From the NCBI RefSeq assembly GCF_022829445.1, contig NZ_JAKSXY010000109.1, positions 62,001 to 126,000 on the forward strand: a stretch of 64,000 bases of DNA. Direction: 5' to 3'. The notes beneath the pieces are model-generated. The model worked only from the letters and a program-made list of their open reading frames with translations, was not told where the DNA came from and did no database searches. A program made the translations under genes and the position numbers. Shown here piece by piece: positions 28,811 to 37,080 of this stretch. The first letter of the stretch is position 1. Each line of letters starts with the position of its first letter. The stretch comes from Methylobacterium sp. J-068. GTDB lineage: Bacteria; Pseudomonadota; Alphaproteobacteria; Rhizobiales; Beijerinckiaceae.

Positions 28811-29509
28811 ATGCACCTCCCCACCGACGACAGCGGCCATCCGCTGGCCCTCGCCTTCCAGGATTTCGTTCGCAGCCAGCCCTTCCCCTGCGTGGGCGCG
28901 AAATCCGCCCTGTCGAAGGGGCAGATGAAGATCGTGGTGGCCCGCAGCGTCGCCTCGAACTGGGACGATCCGCGCCTCTACCCGGCGCTCCTCGCCTTCA
29001 TCTGCCGCTACCGCGCCAAGCCCGACCTGTTCCAGAGCTTCGCGGTGGTGTTCGCGGGCCCGACCGCGATCGACGAGGAGTCCTTCGAGGGCCATCTCTG
29101 GGAGCGCCTGCAATCCCTGTCGGACAAGGACGCGTTCCTGGGGCAGCGCTACGACACACGCGTGGAGCCCGACCCGGACGATCCGCACTTCTCGCTCTCC
29201 TTCGGCGGCGAGGCCTTCTTCGTCGTGGGCATGCATCCGGGGGCGAGCCGCCCGGCCCGGCGCTTCTCCCACCCGGTCCTGGTGTTCAACCTGCGCGCCC
29301 AGTTCGAGCAGCTGCGCGTCGAGGGACGCTACGAGAAGCTGCGATCCGCGATCCTCTCCCGCGACGAGGCGCTGGCCGGATCGATCAACCCCATGCTGGC
29401 CCGGCACGGCGACGCCTCGGAGGCGCGCCAGTACAGCGGCCGGGCCGTGGACGCGGACTGGGTCTGCCCCTTCCGGGGCCGTGCCACGGAGAACCAGGAT
29501 GCCGCCTGA
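28811..29509 (+). CDS. YqcI/YcgG (GntA-type) family protein
   Basis: 232 residues from ATG 28811. Family hallmarks include PFPCVGAKSAL (about 18-28), NWDDPRLYPALLAFI and FVVGMHPGASRPARRF (about 138-153). One characterised member, GntA of guanitoxin biosynthesis, is a heme-dependent N-hydroxylase; I do not claim that activity here, only the fold. It overlaps the following DUF1989 gene by 11 bp, suggesting the two act together. Confidence 0.75.
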   Translation: MHLPTDDSGHPLALAFQDFVRSQPFPCVGAKSALSKGQMKIVVARSVASNWDDPRLYPALLAFICRYRAKPDLFQSFAVVFAGPTAIDEESFEGHLWERLQSLSDKDAFLGQRYDTRVEPDPDDPHFSLSFGGEAFFVVGMHPGASRPARRFSHPVLVFNLRAQFEQLRVEGRYEKLRSAILSRDEALAGSINPMLARHGDASEARQYSGRAVDADWVCPFRGRATENQDAA

Positions 29510-30107
29510 GCCCGAGACGCACGAGATCGCGCCGCGCTCCGGTGTCGCCTTCACCCTCGACAAGGGCGAGCGCCTCACCGTGATCGACCCGCGTGGCGAG
29601 CAGGTGGCCGACCTTCTCGCCTTCGTGCGCGGCGATCTCGACGAGGTGATCTCGTCCGGCCGGACCCTGGACTATGCCGGCCGGATCTACCTCACCACCG
29701 GCGACCCGATCTATTCCAACCGCTCGAACGTGCTCCTGCGCATCGTCGAGGACACGGTGGGCCGGCACGACTTCCTCCTCACCCCCTGCTCGGCCGACAC
29801 CTTCCGGATCATCTACGGCGACACGCATCCGCACCGGGGCTGCTTCGGCAACCTCGCGGCGGCGCTCGCGCCCTACGGCGTCGCGCCGGACCGGATTCCC
29901 GTGGCCTTCAACGTCTTCATGAACGTCACGGTCGATGGCGGGACCGGCGAACTGAAGGTGGAGCCGCCGCTGAGCCGGGCCGGCGACCACGTCACCTTCG
30001 AGGCAGAACAGGACCTCGTGATCGGACTGACCGCCTGCTCGGCCCTGCAATCCAACAACAACAGCTTCAAGCCGATCCGCTACCGCATCGCGCCGGCCCG
30101 CGCCTGA
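29499..30107 (+). CDS. DUF1989 urea-carboxylase-associated family protein
   Basis: 202 residues from ATG 29499, inside the end of the previous gene. Recognisable family segments are SGVAFTLDKGERLTVIDPRG, CSADTFRIIYGDTHPHRGCF and FNVFMNVTVDG; conserved Cys and His residues suggest a metal site. Relatives sit beside urea carboxylase or guanidine-degrading genes, but none are present here. The pairing with a YqcI/YcgG gene is worth noting. Confidence 0.75.
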   Translation: MPPEPETHEIAPRSGVAFTLDKGERLTVIDPRGEQVADLLAFVRGDLDEVISSGRTLDYAGRIYLTTGDPIYSNRSNVLLRIVEDTVGRHDFLLTPCSADTFRIIYGDTHPHRGCFGNLAAALAPYGVAPDRIPVAFNVFMNVTVDGGTGELKVEPPLSRAGDHVTFEAEQDLVIGLTACSALQSNNNSFKPIRYRIAPARA

Positions 30108-30208
30108 GGCGGGTGCCACGGCAGGCCGCACCCGTGCTATGGGCGGCGCCCGGAAGCCCCGGCGCCCCCATCGGGACAGCGCCGCCCGAACAGGTCGAAG
30201 CGAGCCCC

Positions 30209-30961
30209 ATGCGAACCATCGTCTATGCCGACGGCGGATGCGACCCGAATCCCGGCCCCGGCGGCTGGGGCGTGGTGATCGAGGCCGAGAGCGGCCGGAT
30301 CGAACTCTGCGGCGGCGACCGCGCCACCACCAACAACCGCATGGAGCTGACGGCGGCGATCAACGGCCTGCGCCACTTCCCCGAGGGCGCGCAGATCGAG
30401 ATGCGCTGCGACAGCCAGTACGTCATCAAGTCGGTGACCGAGTGGATGCGCGGCTGGAAGGCCAAGGGCTGGCGCACCGCCACGGGCCCCGTGAAGAACG
30501 TCGAGCTGATGCAGGAGCTCGACGGCCTCGCCGCGCGCCGCGACGTGCGCTGGACCTGGGTACGGGGCCACACCGGCGAGGTCGGCAACGAGCGCGCCGA
30601 CCGGCTCGCGGCCCAGGGGCGGCGGGAGGCCCTCGGCCTGACCCCGCGCGCCGAAGGGGGGCCCGCGCCCCTGACCGGGCAGATTCCCTTGACCGGGACA
30701 GCCGCACTCCGCGCGGCCGCCTCGCCGGCGGCCCTCGCGACCGCACCCGCCACGGCCGAGCCGGCACCGCCGCGCACGAGTTCGATCCCCCTCGATCTTG
30801 GCCTCGGCCTGGAGGTCTCGCGGGCCGCCAAGGCGTCCGGCCTGACGCCGCAGGCCTATGTGGAGCGGGCGGTGCGCCTCGCCCTCGACCTCGGCCCCGA
30901 GGGATTCGAGCGCGCGCGCGCGGAGGTCCGGGGGGCCAAGGGCGCCGGCGTCGATCCGTGA
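30209..30961 (+). CDS. rnhA: Ribonuclease HI with C-terminal extension
   Basis: 250 residues, about 100 longer than standard RNase HI. The catalytic core (1-145) has all four carboxylates: Asp8 (YADGGCDPNP), Glu46 (NRMELTAA), Asp68 (MRCDSQYV) and Asp131 (ERADRLAAQ). It cleaves RNA in RNA-DNA hybrids. The tail (150-250) is Pro/Ala-rich, then a short helical unit (LEVSRAAKASGLTPQAYVER) that looks like a small DNA- or protein-binding motif. Its stop overlaps the next gene's GTG. Confidence 0.92.
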   Translation: MRTIVYADGGCDPNPGPGGWGVVIEAESGRIELCGGDRATTNNRMELTAAINGLRHFPEGAQIEMRCDSQYVIKSVTEWMRGWKAKGWRTATGPVKNVELMQELDGLAARRDVRWTWVRGHTGEVGNERADRLAAQGRREALGLTPRAEGGPAPLTGQIPLTGTAALRAAASPAALATAPATAEPAPPRTSSIPLDLGLGLEVSRAAKASGLTPQAYVERAVRLALDLGPEGFERARAEVRGAKGAGVDP

Positions 30962-31557
30962 GCCACGCGGGCGAGGCGATCGGCCCTCCCCTCGCCGCCG
31001 GCTTCTTCGCCCGGCCGGCGCCCCGGGTCGCCGCCGAGCTCATCGGCTGCGACCTTCGGGTGCTGGGGATCGGCGGGACCATCGTCGAGACGGAGGCCTA
31101 CGACGCCACCGATCCGGCCTCGCACAGCGTCAACGGGCCGACCCGGCGCAATGCCAGCATGTTCGGGCCGCCCGCCCACGCCTACGTCTACCGCTCCTAC
31201 GGGCTGCACTGGTGCCTGAACTTCGTGTGCGAGCCCGGCAGCGCCGTGCTGATCCGGGCGCTGGAGCCGCGCCACGGCCTGGGGCCGATGGCGGAGCGAC
31301 GCGGCACCGTGGCGCCGCGCCTGCTCTGCGCCGGCCCCGGCCGCCTCTGCCAGGCGCTCGGCATCACCGCTGCCCTCGACGGCGCCGCCCTCGACGCAAG
31401 TCCCTTCGCTCTGACGGGGCCGGAGACCGTCCCCGGCCGGATCGCCGACCGCCGCATCGGCATCTCGCGCGGGGTCGAGACGCCCTGGCGCTTCCTCCTC
31501 GCCGGCTCGCGCCATGTCAGCCGCCCGCCGTCACGCCACGCGACGGCGGCCGGCTGA
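30958..31557 (+). CDS. mpg: 3-methyladenine DNA glycosylase (AAG/Mpg family)
   Basis: 199 residues from GTG 30958, overlapping rnhA by GTGA. It excises alkylated purines in base excision repair. The family motifs are visible: AAELIGCDLRV, the catalytic-loop region VETEAYDATDPASHS, RNASMFGPPAHAYVYRSYGL and LCAGPGRLCQALGI. The Glu of VETEAY is the expected general base. Length is standard for bacterial members. Confidence 0.9.
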   Translation: MSHAGEAIGPPLAAGFFARPAPRVAAELIGCDLRVLGIGGTIVETEAYDATDPASHSVNGPTRRNASMFGPPAHAYVYRSYGLHWCLNFVCEPGSAVLIRALEPRHGLGPMAERRGTVAPRLLCAGPGRLCQALGITAALDGAALDASPFALTGPETVPGRIADRRIGISRGVETPWRFLLAGSRHVSRPPSRHATAAG

Positions 31558-31904
31558 GGGAACCGGTTCTCGCGGACCTTGAAGAAGGCGTTCCGACGCC
31601 GCCTCCGGGGCCCGCGTTCGAGCGCACCGACAAAGCGCCGTCGGGCAGCCGTGATGCCGCGTCGGACGGGTGGAAGCCGGCCCGAGGCGCGCAAGCGGCC
31701 GAAAAAAACCCGCCACGGCATCAGAGCCGGGCGGGTGTTCAGGTCATCGAGCTTGGGTCGCCGGGTCAACGGGTTCGCGGCAGGCGGGTTCCGTGACGTG
31801 CCTCCGATCCTGGCTTCGTGCCCGCCGGTGAACCCCGGAACGGGTCCGCCGGTTTGGTCCAGGCATGACGCCGGTCGCGCCGCGCCGGCGCGAGGAGGAC
31901 GACG
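31558..31904. other. Intergenic stretch without a supported gene; contains a minus-oriented terminator-like hairpin
   Basis: I see no coding region. At 31702-31736 a 7-bp stem (ACCCGCC with GGCGGGT) is preceded on the plus strand by a run of seven A, so on the minus strand it reads as a stem followed by T7, the form of a rho-independent terminator. No minus-strand gene feeds into it, so it may end an unrecognised minus-strand RNA or be a degenerate repeat. Confidence 0.45.
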
Positions 31905-32123
31905 ATGCCCGCCACCGATGACCGGACCCACCACTACGCCGCCGAGCGCGACCGCCTGATCCGGGAACTCGAAGCCCTCGACAGCCAGCCTCATCCCGAG
32001 GGCCGGCAGTTCGAGGATGGCTTCGCGCTGCGCGACACCGAGGCGAGCACCATGGAGGGCCTGCGCCTGCGGATCCAGGAACTCACCGGCCTGATCGAGC
32101 AGATCGAGACCGGAAACGCCTGA
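31905..32123 (+). CDS. Small hypothetical protein
   Basis: 72 residues, mostly helical and charged, beginning MPATDDRTHHYAAERDRLIR and ending RLRIQELTGLIEQIETGNA, consistent with a short coiled coil. The start is preceded by GGAGGACGACG. No family recognised. A hairpin with 9-bp arms directly follows. Confidence 0.55.
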   Translation: MPATDDRTHHYAAERDRLIRELEALDSQPHPEGRQFEDGFALRDTEASTMEGLRLRIQELTGLIEQIETGNA

Positions 32124-32158
32124 TCCTGTCGCCGCCTGATCGAAGCGGGGACAGGATC
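32122..32158. other. Hairpin after the small helical protein gene
   Basis: GATCCTGTC (32122-32130) pairs perfectly with GACAGGATC (32150-32158) across a 19-base loop. There is no T-run. It may act as a weak terminator or as a regulatory structure upstream of the palindromic repeat that follows. Confidence 0.5.
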
Positions 32159-32177
32159 GCTCAGCCCGCGCGGCGCC

Positions 32178-32227
32178 TGAGCGAAGCTCCAATCCGCCAT
32201 TCCGAAGGGAGCAAGCGGAGTTGGGAT
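32178..32227. repeat. Dispersed palindromic element, copy 2
   Basis: Related to the element at 27141-27190, starting TGAGCGAAGCTCCAATCCGC. The inner and outer inverted repeats are less perfect than in copy 1. The stretch 32228-32569 after it (about 340 bp) has no gene but becomes AT-rich near 32500-32550, probably the promoter of the outer-membrane protein gene. Confidence 0.65.
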
Positions 32228-32569
32228 GAGCGGCATCCCGCTCCCGCGCGCCGCCGTTCCGAAGGCCCCACCGGGACCGGCGGGGACCGACGACGAAAGG
32301 GAGCCCGCACCGGCGCGAGCCGAGCGGGCCGAGGAGGTCCGAAACCTTGGAGGCCTCGAGGGTAGCCGGCGGGTCCCTGCCCCACATCCCCCGTTCGGGG
32401 GGCACGCGCATCGCCCGGGCTTCGTAATCAAACCGTCATGGATGAACCCTAGCGGGAGCCCGGTGCGGCGATTGGGCAACATCCACGCCGATCCTGCGGC
32501 AGCCGATTCAAACCCCTTTGTCACAGTTATAGCATCGTCTATATCGACACGATGAGCGGGAGGGGCAGC

Positions 32570-34708
32570 ATGACACCACGGCATCGTTTCGGGCGCGCCC
32601 CTCGCGCGCGGCGTCCGTCCGCCGCCCGCCTTCTGGTCACGGTGGCGGGGCTCTCCGGTGTCACCGGCGCCTCGGCGGCCGACCTGAGCGTCCCGAAGCC
32701 GGCCAGTCCGGCGCCGGCCTTCGTGGATTGGTCGGGCGGCTATCTCGGCATCCAGGGCAGCGGCGGCAATTCCTACGGCGCCTTCAACTTTCGCGACACC
32801 ACCATCGGCAACCGCGCGGTGCCGGCGTTCAAGACCGGCGACGCCACCGGGCGGGCGGATCTCGGGCGCAACGCGACCACGGCGGTCGGTGGTCTGTTCG
32901 GCGGCTACAACTGGCAGACGGGCCCCTGGCTCTACGGCATCGAGGCCGATCTGTCCGCCGCCAACCTCAAGCGTTCGGTCTCGTCGAGCGCGCCCGGCTT
33001 CGGCTACGCGGACAGTGATCCGGCCTTCGGGCTGATCCGGGTCAAGACCGACGTCTACGGCACCCTGCGCGGCCGCCTCGGCTACGCCTTCGACCGGGCG
33101 CTGGTCTATGCGAGCTTCGGTCTCGCCGGCGCCAATGCCCGCGTGCTGGCGACCTATCCGGATCTCGACGCCGGCGGCGCCGCCACCGCGCGGCGCGACC
33201 TCTCCTATCTCGGCTTCACCCTCGGGGCCGGCGTGCAATTCGCCGTGAGCGAGCACATCGCGCTCGGGATCGACTATCGCTACGTCGATCTCGGCGGCAG
33301 CGGCCGCTTCGATCTCGGCGCGGTGCCGGGCGTTGGCGGCGGCCCGGTCTCGACGCAGGCCGGCTTCACCTCGCACCAGATGATGGCGCGCCTGTCCTGG
33401 CATCCGGGCGGGCTGGTGCTGCCGCCGGAGGCCGAGGATGCGGGCGGCAACGATCTCGACCAGCGCTTCTCGCTGCACGGCCAGACCACCTTCGTGGCGC
33501 AGGGCGTGCCGGGCTTCCGCGCGCCCTATACCGGGCCGGCGAGCCTGATCGGCCATCAGGTCCAGTCGACCACCACCGCCACCGCCTTCCTGGGGCTCAA
33601 GCTCCTGGAGGGCACGGAACTCTACTACAATCCGGAATTCTCGCAGGGCTTCGGCCTGAGCCGGACGCTGGGCGTCGCCGGCTTCGTCAACGGCGAGGCG
33701 CAGAAGGCGGGCGCGCCCTTCCCGAAGCTGCGCTCCAACCGCTACTTCGTGCGCCAGACCTTCGGCCTCGGCGGCGAGACCGAGGACGTGCCCGACGGCC
33801 CCAACCAGGTCGCAACCCGGCGCGACATCGAGCGGATCACCGTGGTGGCGGGCAAGTTCGCGCTGGGCGACTACTTCGACGGCAACGTCTACGCCCACGA
33901 TCCCCGCGTCGACTTCATGAACTGGGGCATCTGGGCCTCGGGCGCCTACGATTTTCCCGCCAACCTGCCCGGCTTCACGCAAGGCGTGATGGTCGAGTAC
34001 AACCGCGCCGAATTCGCGATCCGGGCGGCCTACACCCAAGTGCCGAAGGAGCCGTCGAGCGACGTCCTCGACCCGCGCGTGTTCCGCCGGGCCGGCACCA
34101 CGATCGAATTCGAGGAGCGCCACGTGCTCCCCGTCCTCGAACAGCCCGGCAAGCTGCGGATCGGCTTCTTCACCAATGTCGGCAACACCGCCGATTTTCG
34201 CGAGGTCGTGGGCCTGACGCAGGCGGGCGTGTTCGGCGACATCAACGACGCGGCCGCCGCCACCCGCGCGGCCCGGCGCAAGACCGGCTTCTACCTCAAC
34301 CTCGAACAGGCGGTGACGCCCGACCTCGGGGTGTTCGCCCGGGTCAGCGCCAATGACGGCCGCGCCGAGAGCCTGTCCTTCACCGATATCGACCGGTCCG
34401 TCTCGGGCGGCGTCTCGCTGAAGGGCACCGCCTGGGGCCGTCCGAGCGACACGGTGGGCCTCGGCACGTCGATGAACGGCATCTCGCAGAGCCACCGCGC
34501 CTTCTTCGCCAATGGCGGCATCGGGCTGCTCATCGGCGACGGCCGGCTGAACTACGCGCCCGAACGCGCCTTCGAGACCTATTACGCCTTGGCCCTCAAC
34601 AAGACGCTGACGGTGTCCTTCAACTACCAGCACGTCGTGAACCCGGCCTACAACAAGGATCGCGGGCCGGCGGACTTCTTCGGCACGCGCATCCACGCCG
34701 ACTTCTGA
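32570..34708 (+). CDS. Double-barrel outer-membrane protein: Omp25-like domain fused to OprB-type porin
   Basis: 712 residues from ATG 32570, chosen because GGGAGGGG lies just before it. After a signal peptide (cut near ASAADLS), residues about 45-285 form an Omp25/Omp31-like beta-barrel (DWSGGYLGIQGSGGNSYGAF, GIDYRYVDLGGSGRFDLG). Residues about 300-712 match the carbohydrate-selective porin OprB (FSLHGQTTFVAQG, YYNPEFSQGFGL, the C-terminal FNYQHVVNPAYNKDRGPADF). The last residue is Phe, as expected for BAM-dependent insertion. Two complete barrels in one chain is unusual. Confidence 0.8.
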   Translation: MTPRHRFGRAPRARRPSAARLLVTVAGLSGVTGASAADLSVPKPASPAPAFVDWSGGYLGIQGSGGNSYGAFNFRDTTIGNRAVPAFKTGDATGRADLGRNATTAVGGLFGGYNWQTGPWLYGIEADLSAANLKRSVSSSAPGFGYADSDPAFGLIRVKTDVYGTLRGRLGYAFDRALVYASFGLAGANARVLATYPDLDAGGAATARRDLSYLGFTLGAGVQFAVSEHIALGIDYRYVDLGGSGRFDLGAVPGVGGGPVSTQAGFTSHQMMARLSWHPGGLVLPPEAEDAGGNDLDQRFSLHGQTTFVAQGVPGFRAPYTGPASLIGHQVQSTTTATAFLGLKLLEGTELYYNPEFSQGFGLSRTLGVAGFVNGEAQKAGAPFPKLRSNRYFVRQTFGLGGETEDVPDGPNQVATRRDIERITVVAGKFALGDYFDGNVYAHDPRVDFMNWGIWASGAYDFPANLPGFTQGVMVEYNRAEFAIRAAYTQVPKEPSSDVLDPRVFRRAGTTIEFEERHVLPVLEQPGKLRIGFFTNVGNTADFREVVGLTQAGVFGDINDAAAATRAARRKTGFYLNLEQAVTPDLGVFARVSANDGRAESLSFTDIDRSVSGGVSLKGTAWGRPSDTVGLGTSMNGISQSHRAFFANGGIGLLIGDGRLNYAPERAFETYYALALNKTLTVSFNYQHVVNPAYNKDRGPADFFGTRIHADF

Positions 34709-34746
34709 CAGTCGGTCTCAGCAAGGTCCGGGATGAGGATCGTGCG

Positions 34747-35031
34747 CTATCGGGCCGACACCTCGCAGCGATGGCCGTCGCGCCCGACGGCCGAGGGCAC
34801 CGGCACGAACCGCCCGCCCGAGGCCCTGCATTCGGCCGCGCGCGCATCCATCGCCCACTTGTCGGCGAGCGCCAGGCTCAGCGGCACCACCGTCACCACC
34901 AGCAGCAGGGCCACGATCGCGCCGATCGCCCAACCGACTCCGCGCGGCGGGTCCGGCAGCCGGTCGCGCTCCACCGGAAGGGGCGCGAGGAATGCCAGGG
35001 CCGTCAGCCCGAGAAGATGAACCGCACTCAT
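34747..35031 (-). CDS. Small membrane protein
   Basis: 94 residues with two hydrophobic segments (about 4-17 and 33-57, AIGAIVALLLVVTVVPLSLA) and a C-terminal part holding two Cys (AECRASGG, HRCEV). No family recognised. Convergent with the outer-membrane protein gene, 38 bp apart. Confidence 0.5.
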   Translation of the reverse strand: MSAVHLLGLTALAFLAPLPVERDRLPDPPRGVGWAIGAIVALLLVVTVVPLSLALADKWAMDARAAECRASGGRFVPVPSAVGRDGHRCEVSAR

Positions 35032-35117
35032 GGGTCCGCCCGTCCTTGTCCAGGACGGAAGGTTAGCGGACCCGCCGCCTCCGGCGAGGCGACGATACGA
35101 AGCAGCACGCCCGAGAG

Positions 35118-36107
35118 TCAGAGCGCGGGTTCGGTGCCGAGATACGCCGCGATGTTGCGCCGGATGCGGTCCAGGGGCAGCTCGGAGGGGTCGGGCGGCA
35201 CGAAGCGTTCCCCCGTGATCGTCTCGTAGGCCCGGATATAGATGGACGCCGTCTCCAGAACGACCTCGGCGGGAATCTCGGGAATCGGATCGCGGTAGGG
35301 ATCGCAGCGGGCCACCACCCAGTTGCGCACGAAATCCTTGTCGAAGCTCTCGGGCGCCTCACCGGCGGCGAAGCGCGCGTCGTAGCTCTCGGCGAACCAG
35401 TAGCGGCTGCTGTCGGGGGTGTGGATCTCGTCGGCGAGCACGATGCGTCCGTCCGCATCGGTGCCGAACTCGTACTTGGTGTCGGCGAGGATGAGGCCGC
35501 GCGCCTCGGCCACCGCCTGCCCGCGCGCGAACAGCGCCAGGGCGGCCTCGGAGACGATGCGCCACTGCTCCGGCGTGAGCAGGCCCTGCTCCAGGATGTC
35601 GGCCTCGGTGAGCGGGGCATCGTGCCCGCCGTCGAAGGCCTTCGTGGTCGGCGTGAGGATCGCGCGCGCGAGGCGCTGGTTGGGGCGCATCCCGTCGGGG
35701 AAGTCGTGCCCGTACATCGTCCGCTCGCCGGCCCTGTAGCGGGTCAGGATCGAGGTCGAGGTCGTGCCGGCAAGGTAGCCCCGCACCACGATCTCGACGG
35801 GCAGGATGGCGAGCCGGCGTCCCACGACCACGTTCGGATCGGGATAGGCGAGGACGTGATTGGGGCAGAGGTCGGCGGTGCGCTCGAACCAGAACCGGGC
35901 CGTCTGCGTCAGGACCTGTCCCTTGAAGGGAATGGCGGCCAGCGCGACGTCGAAGGCGCTGATCCGGTCCGAGGTGATGAGGATGCGCCGGCCGTCCGGA
36001 AGGTCGTAATTGTCCCGCACCTTGCCGCGATAATGGTCGGGCAGTTCGGGCAGCGTGGCGTCGCGCAGAACCTGATGCGCGTGGCGGGCAAGATCGGCGA
36101 TATCCAT
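35118..36107 (-). CDS. purC: SAICAR synthase (phosphoribosylaminoimidazole-succinocarboxamide synthase)
   Basis: 329 residues, the longer form seen in alphaproteobacteria and eukaryotes. It ligates aspartate to CAIR in purine synthesis. Motifs include YRGKVRDNYDLPDGRRIL (ATP-binding start), SDRISAFDVAL, EIVVRGYLAGTTSTS, LADTKYEFG and ADEIHTPDSSRYW. The set is complete, so it should be the functional enzyme. Upstream gap contains only a small unknown gene. Confidence 0.95.
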   Translation of the reverse strand: MDIADLARHAHQVLRDATLPELPDHYRGKVRDNYDLPDGRRILITSDRISAFDVALAAIPFKGQVLTQTARFWFERTADLCPNHVLAYPDPNVVVGRRLAILPVEIVVRGYLAGTTSTSILTRYRAGERTMYGHDFPDGMRPNQRLARAILTPTTKAFDGGHDAPLTEADILEQGLLTPEQWRIVSEAALALFARGQAVAEARGLILADTKYEFGTDADGRIVLADEIHTPDSSRYWFAESYDARFAAGEAPESFDKDFVRNWVVARCDPYRDPIPEIPAEVVLETASIYIRAYETITGERFVPPDPSELPLDRIRRNIAAYLGTEPAL

Positions 36108-36203
36108 CCGGGGCGCTCCATGCGGCTCAAGGGGGACGACAGGACTGCCCGCCTTGTGCGCGCACGGCGCTTCGAATTCCAGCCCGCCGCCTCAAAGGCC
36201 GCC

Positions 36204-36380
36204 TCAAAGGTCGAGGGGCGCGGTCCGGAATCCACCGTTGCGGACATGCGCCGGAAGATGGGTGGCATCGCGAAAACCGGCCTCGCGCGCCATCGTATCC
36301 AAAGCATTGCCCGCGTCGTTCGCAGGGCCGACCCAGAGGATCGCTCCGGTCGAACGCTGCCTGATCTGGAAAAGCTTCAT
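36204..36380 (-). CDS. Small hypothetical protein
   Basis: 58 residues from ATG 36380 (alternative ATG 36398 adds MDRSLQ). Reads MKLFQIRQRSTGAILWVGPA, a short alpha/beta unit with no Cys. No family recognised. Amino-acid composition is unlike a random GC-rich frame, which supports it being real. Confidence 0.55.
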   Translation of the reverse strand: MKLFQIRQRSTGAILWVGPANDAGNALDTMAREAGFRDATHLPAHVRNGGFRTAPLDL

Positions 36381-36621
36381 CTGTAGGCTCCGGTCCATGC
36401 TGAGAGGATAATCCGGCTGCGATCTCTTCCGTTCCCGGTGCCTCGTGGATGCGCAGGTCACGGGAAGGCACGTTCCGGCAGGGGGCACGCGAACACGGAA
36501 CGACGGCAACGGCGGTTCCACGGGGCGCGCGCTCGCGCATGTCCAAGAGGCGGGCGCTCGCGCATGCCGGCGACGAGGCGCCCGCCATTGCCGGACACCG
36601 ATCGTCCGCCAAGTATGGGGG

Positions 36622-36810
36622 ATGGCCAGCGATCATCCGCACGATACAAGCGCGTTCACCGAGGAGCCCCTCGGACCGATCCTGAACGATGCGACCCGCC
36701 TTCGCCTGGGGCGGCAGCTGCAGGCGCTCTACGAGCCGATCATCGACGAGCCGCTCGATCCCCGCCTGGCCGAACTGCTTCAGCAGCTGGACAGCGACCG
36801 CAAACCTTGA
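36622..36810 (+). CDS. nepR: NepR-like anti-sigma factor
   Basis: 62 residues from ATG 36622. The core LRLGRQLQALYEPIIDEPLD followed by PRLAELLQQLDS is the two-helix NepR motif. NepR binds the general-stress sigma factor EcfG and is released by phosphorylated PhyR. Here no ecfG or phyR is adjacent, so this is an unlinked copy, perhaps a paralogue acting on a second EcfG-type sigma factor. The start was chosen by position of the core domain; the frame stays open upstream. Confidence 0.75.
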   Translation: MASDHPHDTSAFTEEPLGPILNDATRLRLGRQLQALYEPIIDEPLDPRLAELLQQLDSDRKP

Positions 36811-36864
36811 GCGCCGGCCGGCATCGGATGGGGCAGGACGTGGCCTGCCCGAGAGCCCGGCACC

Positions 36865-37002
36865 AAAAAACCGCCGCGGCCGGAGCCGGGCGGGGGGAAG
36901 GTTCGGCCTCCAAGCTTCAGGAGGTCTTCAATAGACGGTTCGGCGGGCACACTTCATCCCGCGTTCCGGCGCATCGTTTCGGACACCCTATCCTGTCCGA
37001 AA
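36865..37002 (-). ncRNA. Candidate structured minus-strand RNA with terminator
   Basis: Reading the minus strand there are three hairpins in a row. TTTCGGACA/TGTCCGAAA has a perfect 9-bp stem with an 8-base loop (36977-37002). CCTCC/GGAGG follows (36907-36924). A GC-rich stem (36871-36893) is then followed by T6 (36870-36865), the form of a rho-independent terminator. No minus-strand protein gene feeds into it. The region between nepR and the next gene (36811-37080) is otherwise empty. The first palindrome could instead be an operator. Confidence 0.35.
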
Positions 37003-37080
37003 TTCCGGCGGAGCGGCACGCGAACGAACCTCTGGCGCTTCCAGCCGTTGGTCCCCGTGCCGCATCGTGAGAATCACCGC

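Noticed and set aside
31702..32230. 6S or SRP RNA near the orphan terminator
   Set aside because: The conserved SRP core and a 6S-like open bubble could not be found.
31991..34696. 900-codon minus-strand open frame opposite the double-barrel protein
   Set aside because: The plus-strand frame has signal peptide, beta-barrel patterns and terminal Phe; the minus frame is a shadow.
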